Shown here piece by piece: positions 7,360-14,753 of a stretch of DNA of 47,279 nt. Position 1 is the first letter of the stretch. The number at the start of each line of letters is the position of its first letter. The position numbers were made by a program, and so were the translations under genes. Below the pieces are notes generated by a model. That model saw only the letters and a program-made list of their open reading frames with translations. It did no database searches and had not been told where the DNA came from. Origin of the DNA: Verrucomicrobiota bacterium (GTDB lineage Bacteria > Verrucomicrobiota > Verrucomicrobiia > Limisphaerales > UBA8199); contig JARKQH010000143.1 in assembly GCA_029974925.1 (NCBI GenBank), positions 1 to 47,279 of the forward strand, read 5' to 3'.

Positions 7360-7765
7360 ATCCAAGCTCGACGCCATGCTAGACCGCGTCGAGCGCGTCA
7401 ATTTCCGTCTCAACGATCTCCTCTCGCGATTACCGCCGCGCAATCTGTCCAACCTGTCTCATGAAACAGTGATCACCCCGGTCGAGCGGATCATCCGCGC
7501 CATATCCGAGCATTACCTCGTCCCGAGGCAGGACCTCTTGTCTCGCTCCCGCTCAGCCTCAATCGTTTGGCCGCGGCAGGTGGCAATTTATCTCCTGCGC
7601 ATGAATTATGGTCTGTCGTACCCGGAATGCGCCAGGGCATTCGGCCGCACTGCCGGCGCAGCCAGGAGAGCCGTCCAGCATGTCTTGGATCGCGCGGACA
7701 CCGAGCCCAAAATCGCGGCCGAGCTCCATGCCCTCACACATCAGGACCCGAGAAATAATGCCTAA
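7322..7765 (+). CDS. Stand-alone DnaA domain IV-like DNA-binding protein
   Basis: The 147-residue protein starts with a coiled-coil-like helix (about 1-45). Then comes a segment much like the C-terminal DNA-binding domain of DnaA: IRAISEHYLVPRQDLLSRSR, SIVWPRQVAIYLLRMNYGLSYPECARAFGR, and a last helix (about 107-120). The DnaA signature D-H-[ST]-T-V is replaced by T-A-G-A-A. There is no AAA+ domain. It may bind DnaA-box-like DNA and help or block replication of element or host, which is inference. The start could also be the ATG at 7337, since the first 38 bases overlap the previous gene. Confidence 0.7.
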   Translation: MHLNLMLRIRTIESKLDAMLDRVERVNFRLNDLLSRLPPRNLSNLSHETVITPVERIIRAISEHYLVPRQDLLSRSRSASIVWPRQVAIYLLRMNYGLSYPECARAFGRTAGAARRAVQHVLDRADTEPKIAAELHALTHQDPRNNA

Positions 7766-8075
7766 AATCAACCCCGCGGCGGTGCGCGATGCCAATTGGG
7801 TCACTATCCGCGCCAATTTGTCAGCCCATCTCAAAGCCGTATATGCTGCCTGGGTCATCCACGGCCCGGCTACCACTCGCGCGCTTGCCATCCGTGCCGG
7901 AATTGATATCTTGAATGTCAGACCGCGCACGACCGACCTCGCCCAGCTCGGCTTGGTCGAGTGCGTGGGTGTTGACCATGGCGAAGGTGTGTATCGCGCG
8001 CGATCCCAGGCAGAATGGGAAGCCTGGGCGGCCTCTATCCGCTCCCTGCCCTCGGGCCAACTGGCCTTGATCTGA
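7758..8075 (+). CDS. Winged-helix DNA-binding protein (MarR-like fold)
   Basis: The 105-residue protein has a helix-turn-helix of the type HGPATTRALAIRAGIDILNVRPRTTDLAQLGLVECVG (about 38-74), followed by a wing-like hairpin and a basic helix. This matches small winged-helix regulators found in phages. It overlaps the previous stop by 8 bases. It may be a late regulator or a transcription switch of the element, but no operator can be assigned to it. Confidence 0.6.
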   Translation: MPKINPAAVRDANWVTIRANLSAHLKAVYAAWVIHGPATTRALAIRAGIDILNVRPRTTDLAQLGLVECVGVDHGEGVYRARSQAEWEAWAASIRSLPSGQLALI

Positions 8076-8082
8076 CTTGATT

Positions 8083-8373
8083 ATGCCCACCGCTGCAATC
8101 CAGTTCACTGTCCCAACCGTCATCATCCCCGCAATCCGCGTCCCACAGCCTGACGGATCCCTGGTGATCCGGCCGGGCAAACCGGTGGTGGCCGACCACA
8201 ATGTGTCAGTCGCCGAAGCCGCCCGCATCCTCGGCATGTCTCCGCGCACCATCGAGTACCAATGCTCCACCGGCCAATTCAAGTCTGCAATCAAGCCTGG
8301 CGGCAGACCCCGCTCCAAGTGGATGATCTCCCGCGCCGAGGTCCTGGCACGCCTCTCTGCACCCGCGGACTGA
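8083..8373 (+). CDS. Excisionase/MerR-like HTH protein
   Basis: The 96-residue protein has a HTH_17-type motif (VSVAEAARILGMSPRTIEYQCSTGQFKSAIKPGGRPRSKWMISRAEVLARL, here described in parts: helix pair about 43-60, wing about 65-80). Such domains occur in excisionases and small DNA-bending regulators. The ATG at 8083 is preferred over the in-frame TTG at 8077. It is the last gene of the element, with its stop 20 bases from the terminus. Binding the terminal repeats would fit its place, but that is inference. Confidence 0.65.
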   Translation: MPTAAIQFTVPTVIIPAIRVPQPDGSLVIRPGKPVVADHNVSVAEAARILGMSPRTIEYQCSTGQFKSAIKPGGRPRSKWMISRAEVLARLSAPAD

Positions 8374-8393
8374 CCCATTCACAGACCCATTCA
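8372..8393. repeat. Terminal direct repeats at the right end of the Mu-like element
   Basis: GACCCATTCA occurs at 8372-8381 and 8384-8393 (12-bp period). Read inward from the end, the terminus is TGAATGGGTC twice, starting with the 5'-TG typical of Mu-type ends, so this is a likely transposase-binding site. The host permease frame begins directly at 8394. The five host bases next to it (ACGCT, 8394-8398) are the expected target duplication; the other copy is off the window. Confidence 0.75.
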
Positions 8394-10770
8394 ACGCTCC
8401 CACACCAAAAATCATCCCCAGACCTTGACCAAACCCTTGCCAATCAAGGCTGATCGCCCCGTTTAGACCAGATTCAACCCTCCCGTAGCGGTCCCCCTGG
8501 TAACGCACATCAAACCGCTCGCGAATCTCCCGCGCCACCTGCCGGGCGCCGGGATTGCCGGAAGTCTTGAGGAAGAACATGGCCTGAAAGACTCCGCGCG
8601 GGGCGAGGCGGGTCAACCGTTCGAACTCGGCGGCGGGGATGACAACTCCGGCTCCGACGGCATGGGCAACGCGGGCGCGGAAGGTTTGAAAGCCGGGCAA
8701 GGCGCTGGCAATGCCCACCACGCGGAAGCGGGCCTGGCTGCGTTCGGCTCCAAGCTGAAACATCAACTGAACCTCGTCACCGGTTTGAACTTCCAGGTAA
8801 CTGGCGACCGCCTGGCTGAGCACGATGGGGGGTGAGTGGCCCGCGGTGGAAGCGTTCGCGCCGACCTCCGCGAGCGCCGCGCCGCCGCCTTCACTCCACA
8901 CGATGCGGTTCGTGTACAAACACTCGCTCAGACGCGAATCCACTCCGCAGGGAATGACCCACAAATGCTTCATGCCGACCAGGTCGCTGATCACCACATC
9001 ATAAGCGGTGCCGCGCTCGGAGCGGGGCCTGAGGAATCGGACCTCGGAGACGGCCGCCACGCCGGGGAGGTTCTCGAGATCGGCTCTGGCGTCCTCGGCT
9101 TCGAGGCGGGGGACCGAGATTCTCACATCCGCGCCATAGGAATGTTCCACCAGTCCGAGCGCGGTGCCGCTGGCCAAGGCGACCAGGCTGGCTACGAAAA
9201 TCACCAGCGCCACTGAAAGCGTGAAGAGCAGCGCCGTGGTGGTATGGCGGCGGCGATGCCGCTGCAGGTTGCGCGCGGCCAAAACGGCGACCGGATGAAA
9301 GGCCCATCCCAGCAGCGCCACCAGCATGCGTTCAACCCAGGGCAGAAAGCCAACGGTCACCAAAGTCAGCCCAAACATCAGGAGGACCAGCAAAGACAGC
9401 ACCACCGTGCCGATCAAGGAGGGATTGCCCGACAACACCGCCGGAGGCAGGACGAAAAAGACGACGCCCGAAAGCAGCGACAGAGCGCCGCCGGTCAGTA
9501 CGAAAAAGGGGAAGACCGAAGCGGGACCTGGGCGGTCGGGCCGGACCTGGCCCCCGCGCAGGGGGTCCAGTCCGTCCACGATGGTGCGGCGGGTTGCCTG
9601 AAGGGCGGGGACCAAGGCGCTGCCCAAGGCGACGGCCAAGCCCCCGGCCAGGAGGAGCCAGACGGATTGGGCAGTGAGTTCCAGCTCGACAACGGCCTCG
9701 CCATGGGCGGCTGCGGTGATCAACATCACCAGCAGCCGGGCCATTCCCAAGCCGAAAAGCAGTCCCAGCGCCATGCCCATGCCGCAGAGCAGGCAGGATT
9801 CCCCCAGAACGATCTTGAGAATATCGGAACGCCGCCCGCCAATCGTCCTGAGGATCGCGTACTCCCGCACGCGCTCTTCGACGGCGACGGAAATCAGGGA
9901 ATAGATCAACAGGCCCGCCACCGTCAGCGTGAGGATGGCAAAGACGCCGAAGAACGCGCGCGCAGGCGAGGTGAAATTCTGGAAGGCGGCGATGGCTTCG
10001 GCCTTGGGGAGCCGCACTTCATAATCCATCCCCAGACTGGCGGCGATGGCCTCACCGGCGTTCTTGAGGCGCAGCACGCTGGCATGGAGGTCCCTTGCGT
10101 CATAACAGGCGCGGGGGTCGCGCAAAGCGCCTGCCAACAGATGCACCTGGGTGGGTTCGCCCAGCACCTCGCGGGCGCCGGCCAGGTCCACCAGGACAAA
10201 ATCCCGGATCTGTTGCGGGAGAAGAAACTGCTTTTCGACCACGCCCCCCACCCGGAAATCAGACTCGTTGTAGAGAGCGGGCGAGGACAATGTCAGCCGG
10301 CCACCCGTCGAGAGGCCCAGCTTCTGCGCCAGGCTGCCGGACAAGGCGCATTCCCGGGCGCCCAAGGGTGGATCGGGCCAGACGCCCCACATTCCCAACG
10401 CGCGTTCCTTCGCGCCGTCCACGCCCACCAGCACGGCATAAAGCTGTTTCGTCCCGCCGGCGACGCGCACGATTCCCAGCAGTCGCGGCGACACCCCGCT
10501 CAGCACGGGGTCGCTGCCGAGTTTGCCCATCGCCTCGGCGGGATCGAAAGGGGTCGGCGCCAGGGGAGAGCCGCCCGGGACGCGCACCAGCAAATCCGCC
10601 TTGCCCGCCTGCAAACTCACCAGGTCAACATAGGAAAGCGAAATCGAGTCGAGCCCGGCCTGAATGGCGGTGAGCAAGGTGAGCGTGAAGAAGATGCCCA
10701 GGACCCCGACGACGGTCCGTGTGCGGCGCCGCGCGAGGTTGCGCAGCGTGTAGGCAAAGACCGGGCTCAT
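8394..10770 (-). pseudogene. FtsX/MacB-type ABC transporter permease, 3' end lost to element insertion
   Basis: About 792 host codons remain. The order is: N-terminal membrane helix (about 15-40), periplasmic MacB-like domain, three helices with the FtsX signature (EERVREYAILRTIGGRRSDILKIVLGE, about 300-330), a second membrane block, a second periplasmic domain, and the start of a helix (GLGMIFGVGAL). There the Mu-like element begins, so the last helices are missing. The frame reads on into the element for about 62 meaningless codons, to 8206. The start overlaps the stop of the ATPase gene as ATGA. Intact relatives, paired with a LolD/MacB-like ATPase, move lipoproteins or other substrates across the inner membrane or work mechanically on the envelope. 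This copy is probably inactive. Confidence 0.88.
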
Positions 10771-11468
10771 GGTGTGGCCGCCGGCTGGCCGTCATTCTCG
10801 ACGCGGCCGTCCCGCAAGCGGACAATCCGGTTGCAGGCCTGGGCCACCAGCGGGTCGTGGGTGGCCACGATGATGGTGACTTTGTCCTGCCGGTTGAGGT
10901 CGCGCAGCAGGTTCAGGATTTCCTGGCCGGTGGCGCTGTCGAGGTCGCCGGTGGGTTCGTCCAGCAACACCAGCGCGGGTTCATTGACCAGGGCACGGGC
11001 GATGGAAACGCGCTGCTGCTCGCCGCCGGACAGCTCAGCCGGTTTGTGATCAGCCCGGTCCTTCAACCCCACGCGGTCCAGCAGCCACAGGGCCCGTTCA
11101 CGGCAGGCGCGCGCCGCGCACCCTTTGAATTGCATGGGAAGTTCAATGTTCTCACGCGCCGTCAAGGTGGGGAGGAGGTTGTAGAACTGGAACACGACGC
11201 CGATCCGGTCGCGGCGCAGATCCGCCAATTGGTTCTCCGAGAGCGAATGGAGGTCCACGCCATCCACCCACAAGGTTCCGCGTGAGGGCGTATCAATCGC
11301 GCCAATTAGATTGAGCAGGGTGGTTTTGCCACAGCCCGACGGCCCCATCAACGCCACGAATTCGCCTCTCCCAACCGTCAAGTCCACCCCCCGCAACGCC
11401 CCCACCGCCGTCCCGCCCAATACATAACTCTTGTGCAGGTTTTCGGTTTTCACCGCGAAGGAATTCAT
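10767..11468 (-). CDS. ABC transporter ATPase, LolD/MacB family
   Basis: The 233-residue protein carries all ABC motifs: Walker A GPSGCGKT (42-49), Q-loop Gln94, signature LSGGEQQR (146-153), Walker B ALVLLDE (165-171) and the D-loop DLD. This subfamily powers FtsX-like permeases, and the next gene downstream is such a permease, with a 4-base overlap. Because the permease is broken by the Mu-like element, the ATPase may now lack its partner unless another permease copy exists. Start at the ATG at 11468; no clear ribosome-binding site. Confidence 0.93.
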   Translation of the reverse strand: MNSFAVKTENLHKSYVLGGTAVGALRGVDLTVGRGEFVALMGPSGCGKTTLLNLIGAIDTPSRGTLWVDGVDLHSLSENQLADLRRDRIGVVFQFYNLLPTLTARENIELPMQFKGCAARACRERALWLLDRVGLKDRADHKPAELSGGEQQRVSIARALVNEPALVLLDEPTGDLDSATGQEILNLLRDLNRQDKVTIIVATHDPLVAQACNRIVRLRDGRVENDGQPAATP

Positions 11469-11827
11469 GGGACGTTATGCTCCGGGCAAGCCAGCCTAAA
11501 GTCAAGGATGCTGCCGGAGCTTCCCAGGGGCGGGGTGTAGGGGCTCGCCCTTTCGCCACAATGACGCGGTTGGCGTATGGCTTATAGCGTGAACTTCTGC
11601 TGGGGGCATGTGTGCAGCTCTCGGTTCAGGAGGTTGGAGAGGCCGGCTTTTGTGCCCACCAAGCCCGAGGACATGCTACCAAGCGGTGGTTTGGTGTACC
11701 AAAAGCCAATTCGTCACGGCAGTTGGGACAGCGTCGGAGCTTCAACCGTCCTGGCGGGACTTACGGGTTCCGCCTTCTACCCTCGGCGTTGAAACGCCGG
11801 GCTGTTTTCTTGGACGGTTTCTTAGCG
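11469..11827. other. Intergenic region with a short palindrome; no convincing gene
   Basis: Short frames occur here on the plus strand, but none shows domain-like sequence or gene-like codon use. A perfect 7-bp inverted repeat, CGGCGTT-GA-AACGCCG, lies at 11784-11799, followed on the plus strand by a T-rich stretch. The segment around 11730-11815 has the look of dispersed intergenic repeats seen in Verrucomicrobiota, recalled from general experience and not checked by search. Confidence 0.4.
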
Positions 11828-12092
11828 TCAATCTCCAGCCAAGGCCAGGACTTTGGGCTGTGCGGCGCGAAACAGTTGCTGGATTTCAGGGACGTCGGGC
11901 ACGCGGGCGCGTTTGAAGGCGGCGTCGAGTTGGGCGGCGGTCAGGGGCTCGCACTGCAACAGAAAGCGAATGTCGGCCAGATCGTTCTCATCGCCGCGCG
12001 CCATCTTGGTGAGGATCAGGTCCAGCGTGGCCGGACGGAAGACTTTCAGGCGGGCCAGTCCCAGTGGCAGAGGAACGCGGCGCGCCTGCCAG
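11828..12092 (-). pseudogene. DUF6036 nucleotidyltransferase-like gene, 3' fragment
   Basis: On the minus strand this encodes WQARRVPLPLGLARLKVF, then a helix with LILTKMARGDENDLADIRFLL and a tail ending at the TGA at 11828. It continues the protein whose start lies at 13797. If the insertion sequence and one copy of the target duplication are removed, the frames join exactly at ...LTPDWQA|RRVPL... to give about 184 residues. It is a remnant with no start of its own. Confidence 0.85.
12083..12092. repeat. Target-site duplication, left copy
   Basis: CGCCTGCCAG directly left of the insertion sequence is repeated at 13501-13510 on its right side. In the interrupted gene it is present once, encoding part of DWQA. 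Confidence 0.85.
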
Positions 12093-13500
12093 GCTAGTGT
12101 TCTTTGATTGTCAGTTGGTGGGCAAAAAGATTAAGGCTCAACCAAACCGCAACGTATGATTGAGCCTCGTCGGGGGACGGCGTTGACCGTCTCCGTTTGT
12201 GCCACCGCCACACTAACCGGTGACTTTGATTCGGTCAATGACTTGGAACGCGCCCTCGTGGCAGCGACCCACGCTGCCGGTCGCGAGCTTTACGTCCAGG
12301 CTTTCGCCGCCTGGCAGGACGCCTGGCTGGCCGCTCACCGCCAGCGCTTCACCGTCCAACGCTGGCGCACCCTCCACTGGCTCACCCCCTTCGGCGAGGT
12401 CCGCCTGCCCGTGCGCGTGGTCCGCGAGAAGGCCTCCGGCCGTTACCTCACTCTCTCCAAAGTCCTGTGGCGGCGCAAAGCCACCCGCCTGCTCTCCCCG
12501 GCCTTGGAACAGGAAGCCTGTGCCGCCGCTACCGAGCAAAACTATCGCCCGGCCGCCCGTGCCCTCTCCCGCTGGATCGGCACCCGCCTCGGCCCCTGGC
12601 TGGTTTGGGCCTGTGTGCAGTTCCACGGCGCCCGCCTGCTGTTGGAACAGGAAAAATCACCCCCACCCCCCGCCCCCCCCGTGAACGTCCCGGCCCTCAT
12701 CAGCGAGGTGGACTCCACCTGGCTCAAAGCCCAGCAGCGCCGCCGCCGCAGCCCCGTCCGCCATTTCCCCGTTCATCTGGGCCTCCATTACACCGGCCGC
12801 CAGCGCCGTTACCAGGCCCGCGGTTCGACCAGTCTGCGCCTCCAAAACAAACAGCTCCTGGTCTCCACTGCGCCCCTGGCCCTGTTCGGCTCCCGGTTCC
12901 AACGCCTGGCCCACCAGCACTTCGCCCCCCAGTGCCACCTCCTGCTCAGCGACGGCGACGAAGGCCTCCAACACCTCCGCCAAACCCACTTCCCCCAGAG
13001 CCCCTGGTTGTTGGATCGCTGGCACATCACCCAAGCCGTCCGCGCCTTCACCGGACCGGATCAGGCCGAGTTCGCTCGCCTGATGCGCCCGATCTGGGCC
13101 GCCGACAGCGACGCCGCGCTCCAGGCCCTGAGCCAAAGCCCCTTGCGCCCCCAGCGGCCCAAGGAATTTCAGACCCTGTTCGGTTACCTCTCGGGCCACC
13201 GCGACGGCTTGGACGCCTGGCGGCGCATCCCCGCCCGCCTCCGCACCGGCCGGGGGCGCACGCCGCCAGCGGTCAAGAGTGGCTCCGGGGCAGTGGAGAA
13301 GAACATCGAGGTCGAAATCAACCGCCGCTTCAAGCGCCAAGGCCGCAGTTGGCATCCGGTGCGCGCCGAGCGGCTGCTGCAGCTCAAACGCCTGCTGGCC
13401 CAGCCCCTGGCCTGGAATCGCTGGTGGCAAACCATACCCCAATTCACCACCAACCCCCATCCGCCTTAATCTCCCCAAACTGACAATTGACGAACACTAC
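12093..13500 (+). mobile_element. ISLre2-like insertion sequence, about 1.41 kb
   Basis: The element carries one transposase gene and has imperfect terminal inverted repeats. The left end reads AGTGTTCTTTGATTGTCAG from 12096, and the right end on the other strand AGTGTTCGTCAATTGTCAG from 13498. CGCCTGCCAG flanks both sides (12083-12092 and 13501-13510), a 9-10 bp target duplication; one base of ambiguity remains at each edge. The transposase reads opposite to the interrupted gene. Near-matching ends, an intact transposase and an exactly repairable target suggest a fairly recent insertion. Confidence 0.88.
12156..13469 (+). CDS. ISLre2-family (UPF0236-like) transposase
   Basis: The protein has 437 residues, typical for the family. 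The N-terminal half holds the helical DNA-binding region and a beta segment (FGEVRLPVRVV). The catalytic core shows ISEVDSTWLK (first Asp, about 189), LLLSDGDEGL (second Asp, about 270) and GSGAVEKNIEVEINRRFKRQGRSW with the family's Glu (about 392). It would cut and join the inverted repeats at the ends of the element. All three acidic positions are present and no frameshift is seen, so it may be active. The start at the ATG at 12156 lies 63 bases inside the left end. Confidence 0.88.
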   Translation: MIEPRRGTALTVSVCATATLTGDFDSVNDLERALVAATHAAGRELYVQAFAAWQDAWLAAHRQRFTVQRWRTLHWLTPFGEVRLPVRVVREKASGRYLTLSKVLWRRKATRLLSPALEQEACAAATEQNYRPAARALSRWIGTRLGPWLVWACVQFHGARLLLEQEKSPPPPAPPVNVPALISEVDSTWLKAQQRRRRSPVRHFPVHLGLHYTGRQRRYQARGSTSLRLQNKQLLVSTAPLALFGSRFQRLAHQHFAPQCHLLLSDGDEGLQHLRQTHFPQSPWLLDRWHITQAVRAFTGPDQAEFARLMRPIWAADSDAALQALSQSPLRPQRPKEFQTLFGYLSGHRDGLDAWRRIPARLRTGRGRTPPAVKSGSGAVEKNIEVEINRRFKRQGRSWHPVRAERLLQLKRLLAQPLAWNRWWQTIPQFTTNPHPP

Positions 13501-13797
13501 CGCCTGCCAGTCCGGCGTGAGAATGACCTCGACTTCACGGAACAGGTGGGTTAGATAGAGGCCCTTCGGTTCGAGTTCCTCATTGGTGCGTTGTTGGGCC
13601 TGCCAGAAATCCCTGTTCTCGTCCGCAGCCTCCAGCCACGAGAGAGGTAGAATAGCATCCACATCGCGGGTGGTGGCGAACACGGCGGGGGAGCCGGCGT
13701 AACCGAGCGCGAGCGCGGCCCGTCCGAACAGCGTCAACTCCATGGGCACGGTCAGGTGGCGGTCGAGGGTTTGCAGGATGTGTAGCGGGTTATTCAT
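13501..13797 (-). pseudogene. DUF6036 nucleotidyltransferase-like gene, 5' fragment
   Basis: This fragment encodes the N-terminal 99 residues of a protein of the DUF6036 nucleotidyltransferase-like group. LTLFGRAALALG and the acidic pair in TTRDVDAILP (about residues 45-47) correspond to the nucleotidyltransferase G-[SR] and D-x-D motifs. The insertion sequence interrupts it at DWQA, and about 18 IS-derived codons follow before a stop. The 3' fragment is at 11828-12092. Its start overlaps the end of the upstream gene by 8 bases, so the two formed an operon, in the style of small toxin-antitoxin or defence pairs. That role is inference. Confidence 0.85.
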
Positions 13798-14359
13798 GGC
13801 GGCAGAGCCAGTCGGCGCGGGGAGGGCCGCCGTGCGCGCTCACACCGGTGTGGCTGACGAGCCGGGTCCAGTGCGGGAGAACGTCCGTGCGCGGGACGGG
13901 GCGCGGCGGCAGGTGCTGGCGCAGGAAAGCCCAGGGATGCAGCTCCGGCGCAAAGCGGCCGGCCAGGCCGGCGATGTGAAGCAGCACCGGTTCGCAGCGT
14001 TCCTGGACAGCGAGGTGGCAAAGGCGGGGAGCATTGACGCGCGGGGAACTCAGCAGTTGCGCCGCGGCGCGGAGCCGGTCGAGATCATAGGGATGCTCAC
14101 CGAGGCAGAGGGCGATGCCGACTTCTTCGTCGGTCACGGCGGATGAATCCGGCGGGAGCGCGGGATCGAATTCCCGGCGGTAGTGGGTGGCACCGCGTTC
14201 CACGGCGACTTTGAACAACCAGTCGGCCACGCGCTGCTGGGCGCCACTGAGAAGCGCGAGCCGACGCAAGAGACCGGAGACATGAGCGACCTCGCCCATC
14301 TTGCGGGCGAGAGTTGGCGCGAAGGGTTGTTCCTTCAGTTCCATAGATCGGTTTCGCAT
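13790..14359 (-). CDS. Hypothetical partner of the DUF6036 gene, 189 aa
   Basis: The family is unrecognised. The protein is mainly helical: residues 10-60 (ARKMGEVAHVSGLLRRLALLSGAQQRVADWLFKVAVERG), then an acidic stretch and repeated Leu/Arg-rich helices. A start at the ATG at 14344 is also possible. The gene overlaps the interrupted nucleotidyltransferase-like gene downstream by 8 bases, so it is probably its operon partner. Whether the product is still made or useful without an intact partner is unknown. Confidence 0.55.
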   Translation of the reverse strand: MRNRSMELKEQPFAPTLARKMGEVAHVSGLLRRLALLSGAQQRVADWLFKVAVERGATHYRREFDPALPPDSSAVTDEEVGIALCLGEHPYDLDRLRAAAQLLSSPRVNAPRLCHLAVQERCEPVLLHIAGLAGRFAPELHPWAFLRQHLPPRPVPRTDVLPHWTRLVSHTGVSAHGGPPRADWLCRHE

Positions 14360-14372
14360 CCGCCAGCGGTTC

Positions 14373-14684
14373 TCATTTGAGCCAATTGATTCTGATTTCC
14401 TTTTCCCACGCCTTGAACTCGGAGTCGCCGGGGACGAGTTCGGCTTTCTTTTCCCCCGCCAAGGCTGCGGCGAAGCCGTTCACGCAGCCCATCTTGTGCC
14501 TGGCCTTGTAAATCGCGGCCCGCTTCGCGAGATAAAGGTCGTCGCCCACGCCCGCGATGTCAACGGGCAGCGCGGCCAACTTGCGAGCCATCTGCTCGGC
14601 GGCTTCCTGCGAGACCTGCCGCATAGTGTGCTGATAAATCTCGCCCCAGTTCACGACGCTCACGTCGCCACTCCGCCGGGCAAG
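14373..14684 (-). pseudogene. PIN-domain (VapC-like) toxin remnant
   Basis: The last two thirds of a PIN-domain ribonuclease are readable: VVNWGEIYQ with the conserved Glu, AAALAGEKKAELVPGDSEF with the last Asp, and the ending EKEIRINWLK typical of VapC. The first part, with the N-terminal catalytic Asp, is missing, and the third acidic position (usually Y-A-D-x-F-A-A) reads V-N-G-F-A-A. Upstream sequence in the same frame is not PIN-like. With two catalytic acids lost, it should be inactive. Confidence 0.75.
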
Positions 14685-14753
14685 AGGGTGATTGCAGTTG
14701 GTCAGGGGCAGGCCGGCGGGGGGCCGAGGCATACGGCATCCCCGGCATCCGGT

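Larger units (their letters stand above)
1..8393 (+). mobile_element. Mu-like transposable element, right-hand terminal part (left end outside window)
   Basis: A nearly gap-free run of plus-strand genes carries the early functions of a Mu-type transposable phage: repressor-like regulators, DDE transposase, AAA+ target-choice ATPase and Gam. The right terminus is placed at 8393 because the sequence ends there in CA-3', two direct copies of a 10-bp motif lie at the end, and the adjoining minus-strand frame is a permease whose coding stops making sense at this base. No copy of the terminal motif lies in the first 180 bases, so the left end is off the window. No capsid, tail or lysis gene is visible. 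It may be the early end of a larger prophage, a late-gene-deleted relic, or a phage-derived transposon. Confidence 0.85.

Noticed and set aside
9244-11049. 601-codon plus-strand frame across the permease and ATPase genes
   Set aside because: It is rich in Gln/Asp/His with no domain, and lies fully opposite two recognised ABC transporter genes, so it is a mirror frame of GC-rich coding DNA.
11577-12107. Plus-strand frames upstream of the insertion sequence
   Set aside because: The real coding signal at 11828-12092 is on the minus strand (DUF6036 fragment); the part left of it has no gene-like sequence.
12657-13478. 273-codon minus-strand frame in the insertion sequence
   Set aside because: It is antisense to the transposase, whose acidic triad is intact.
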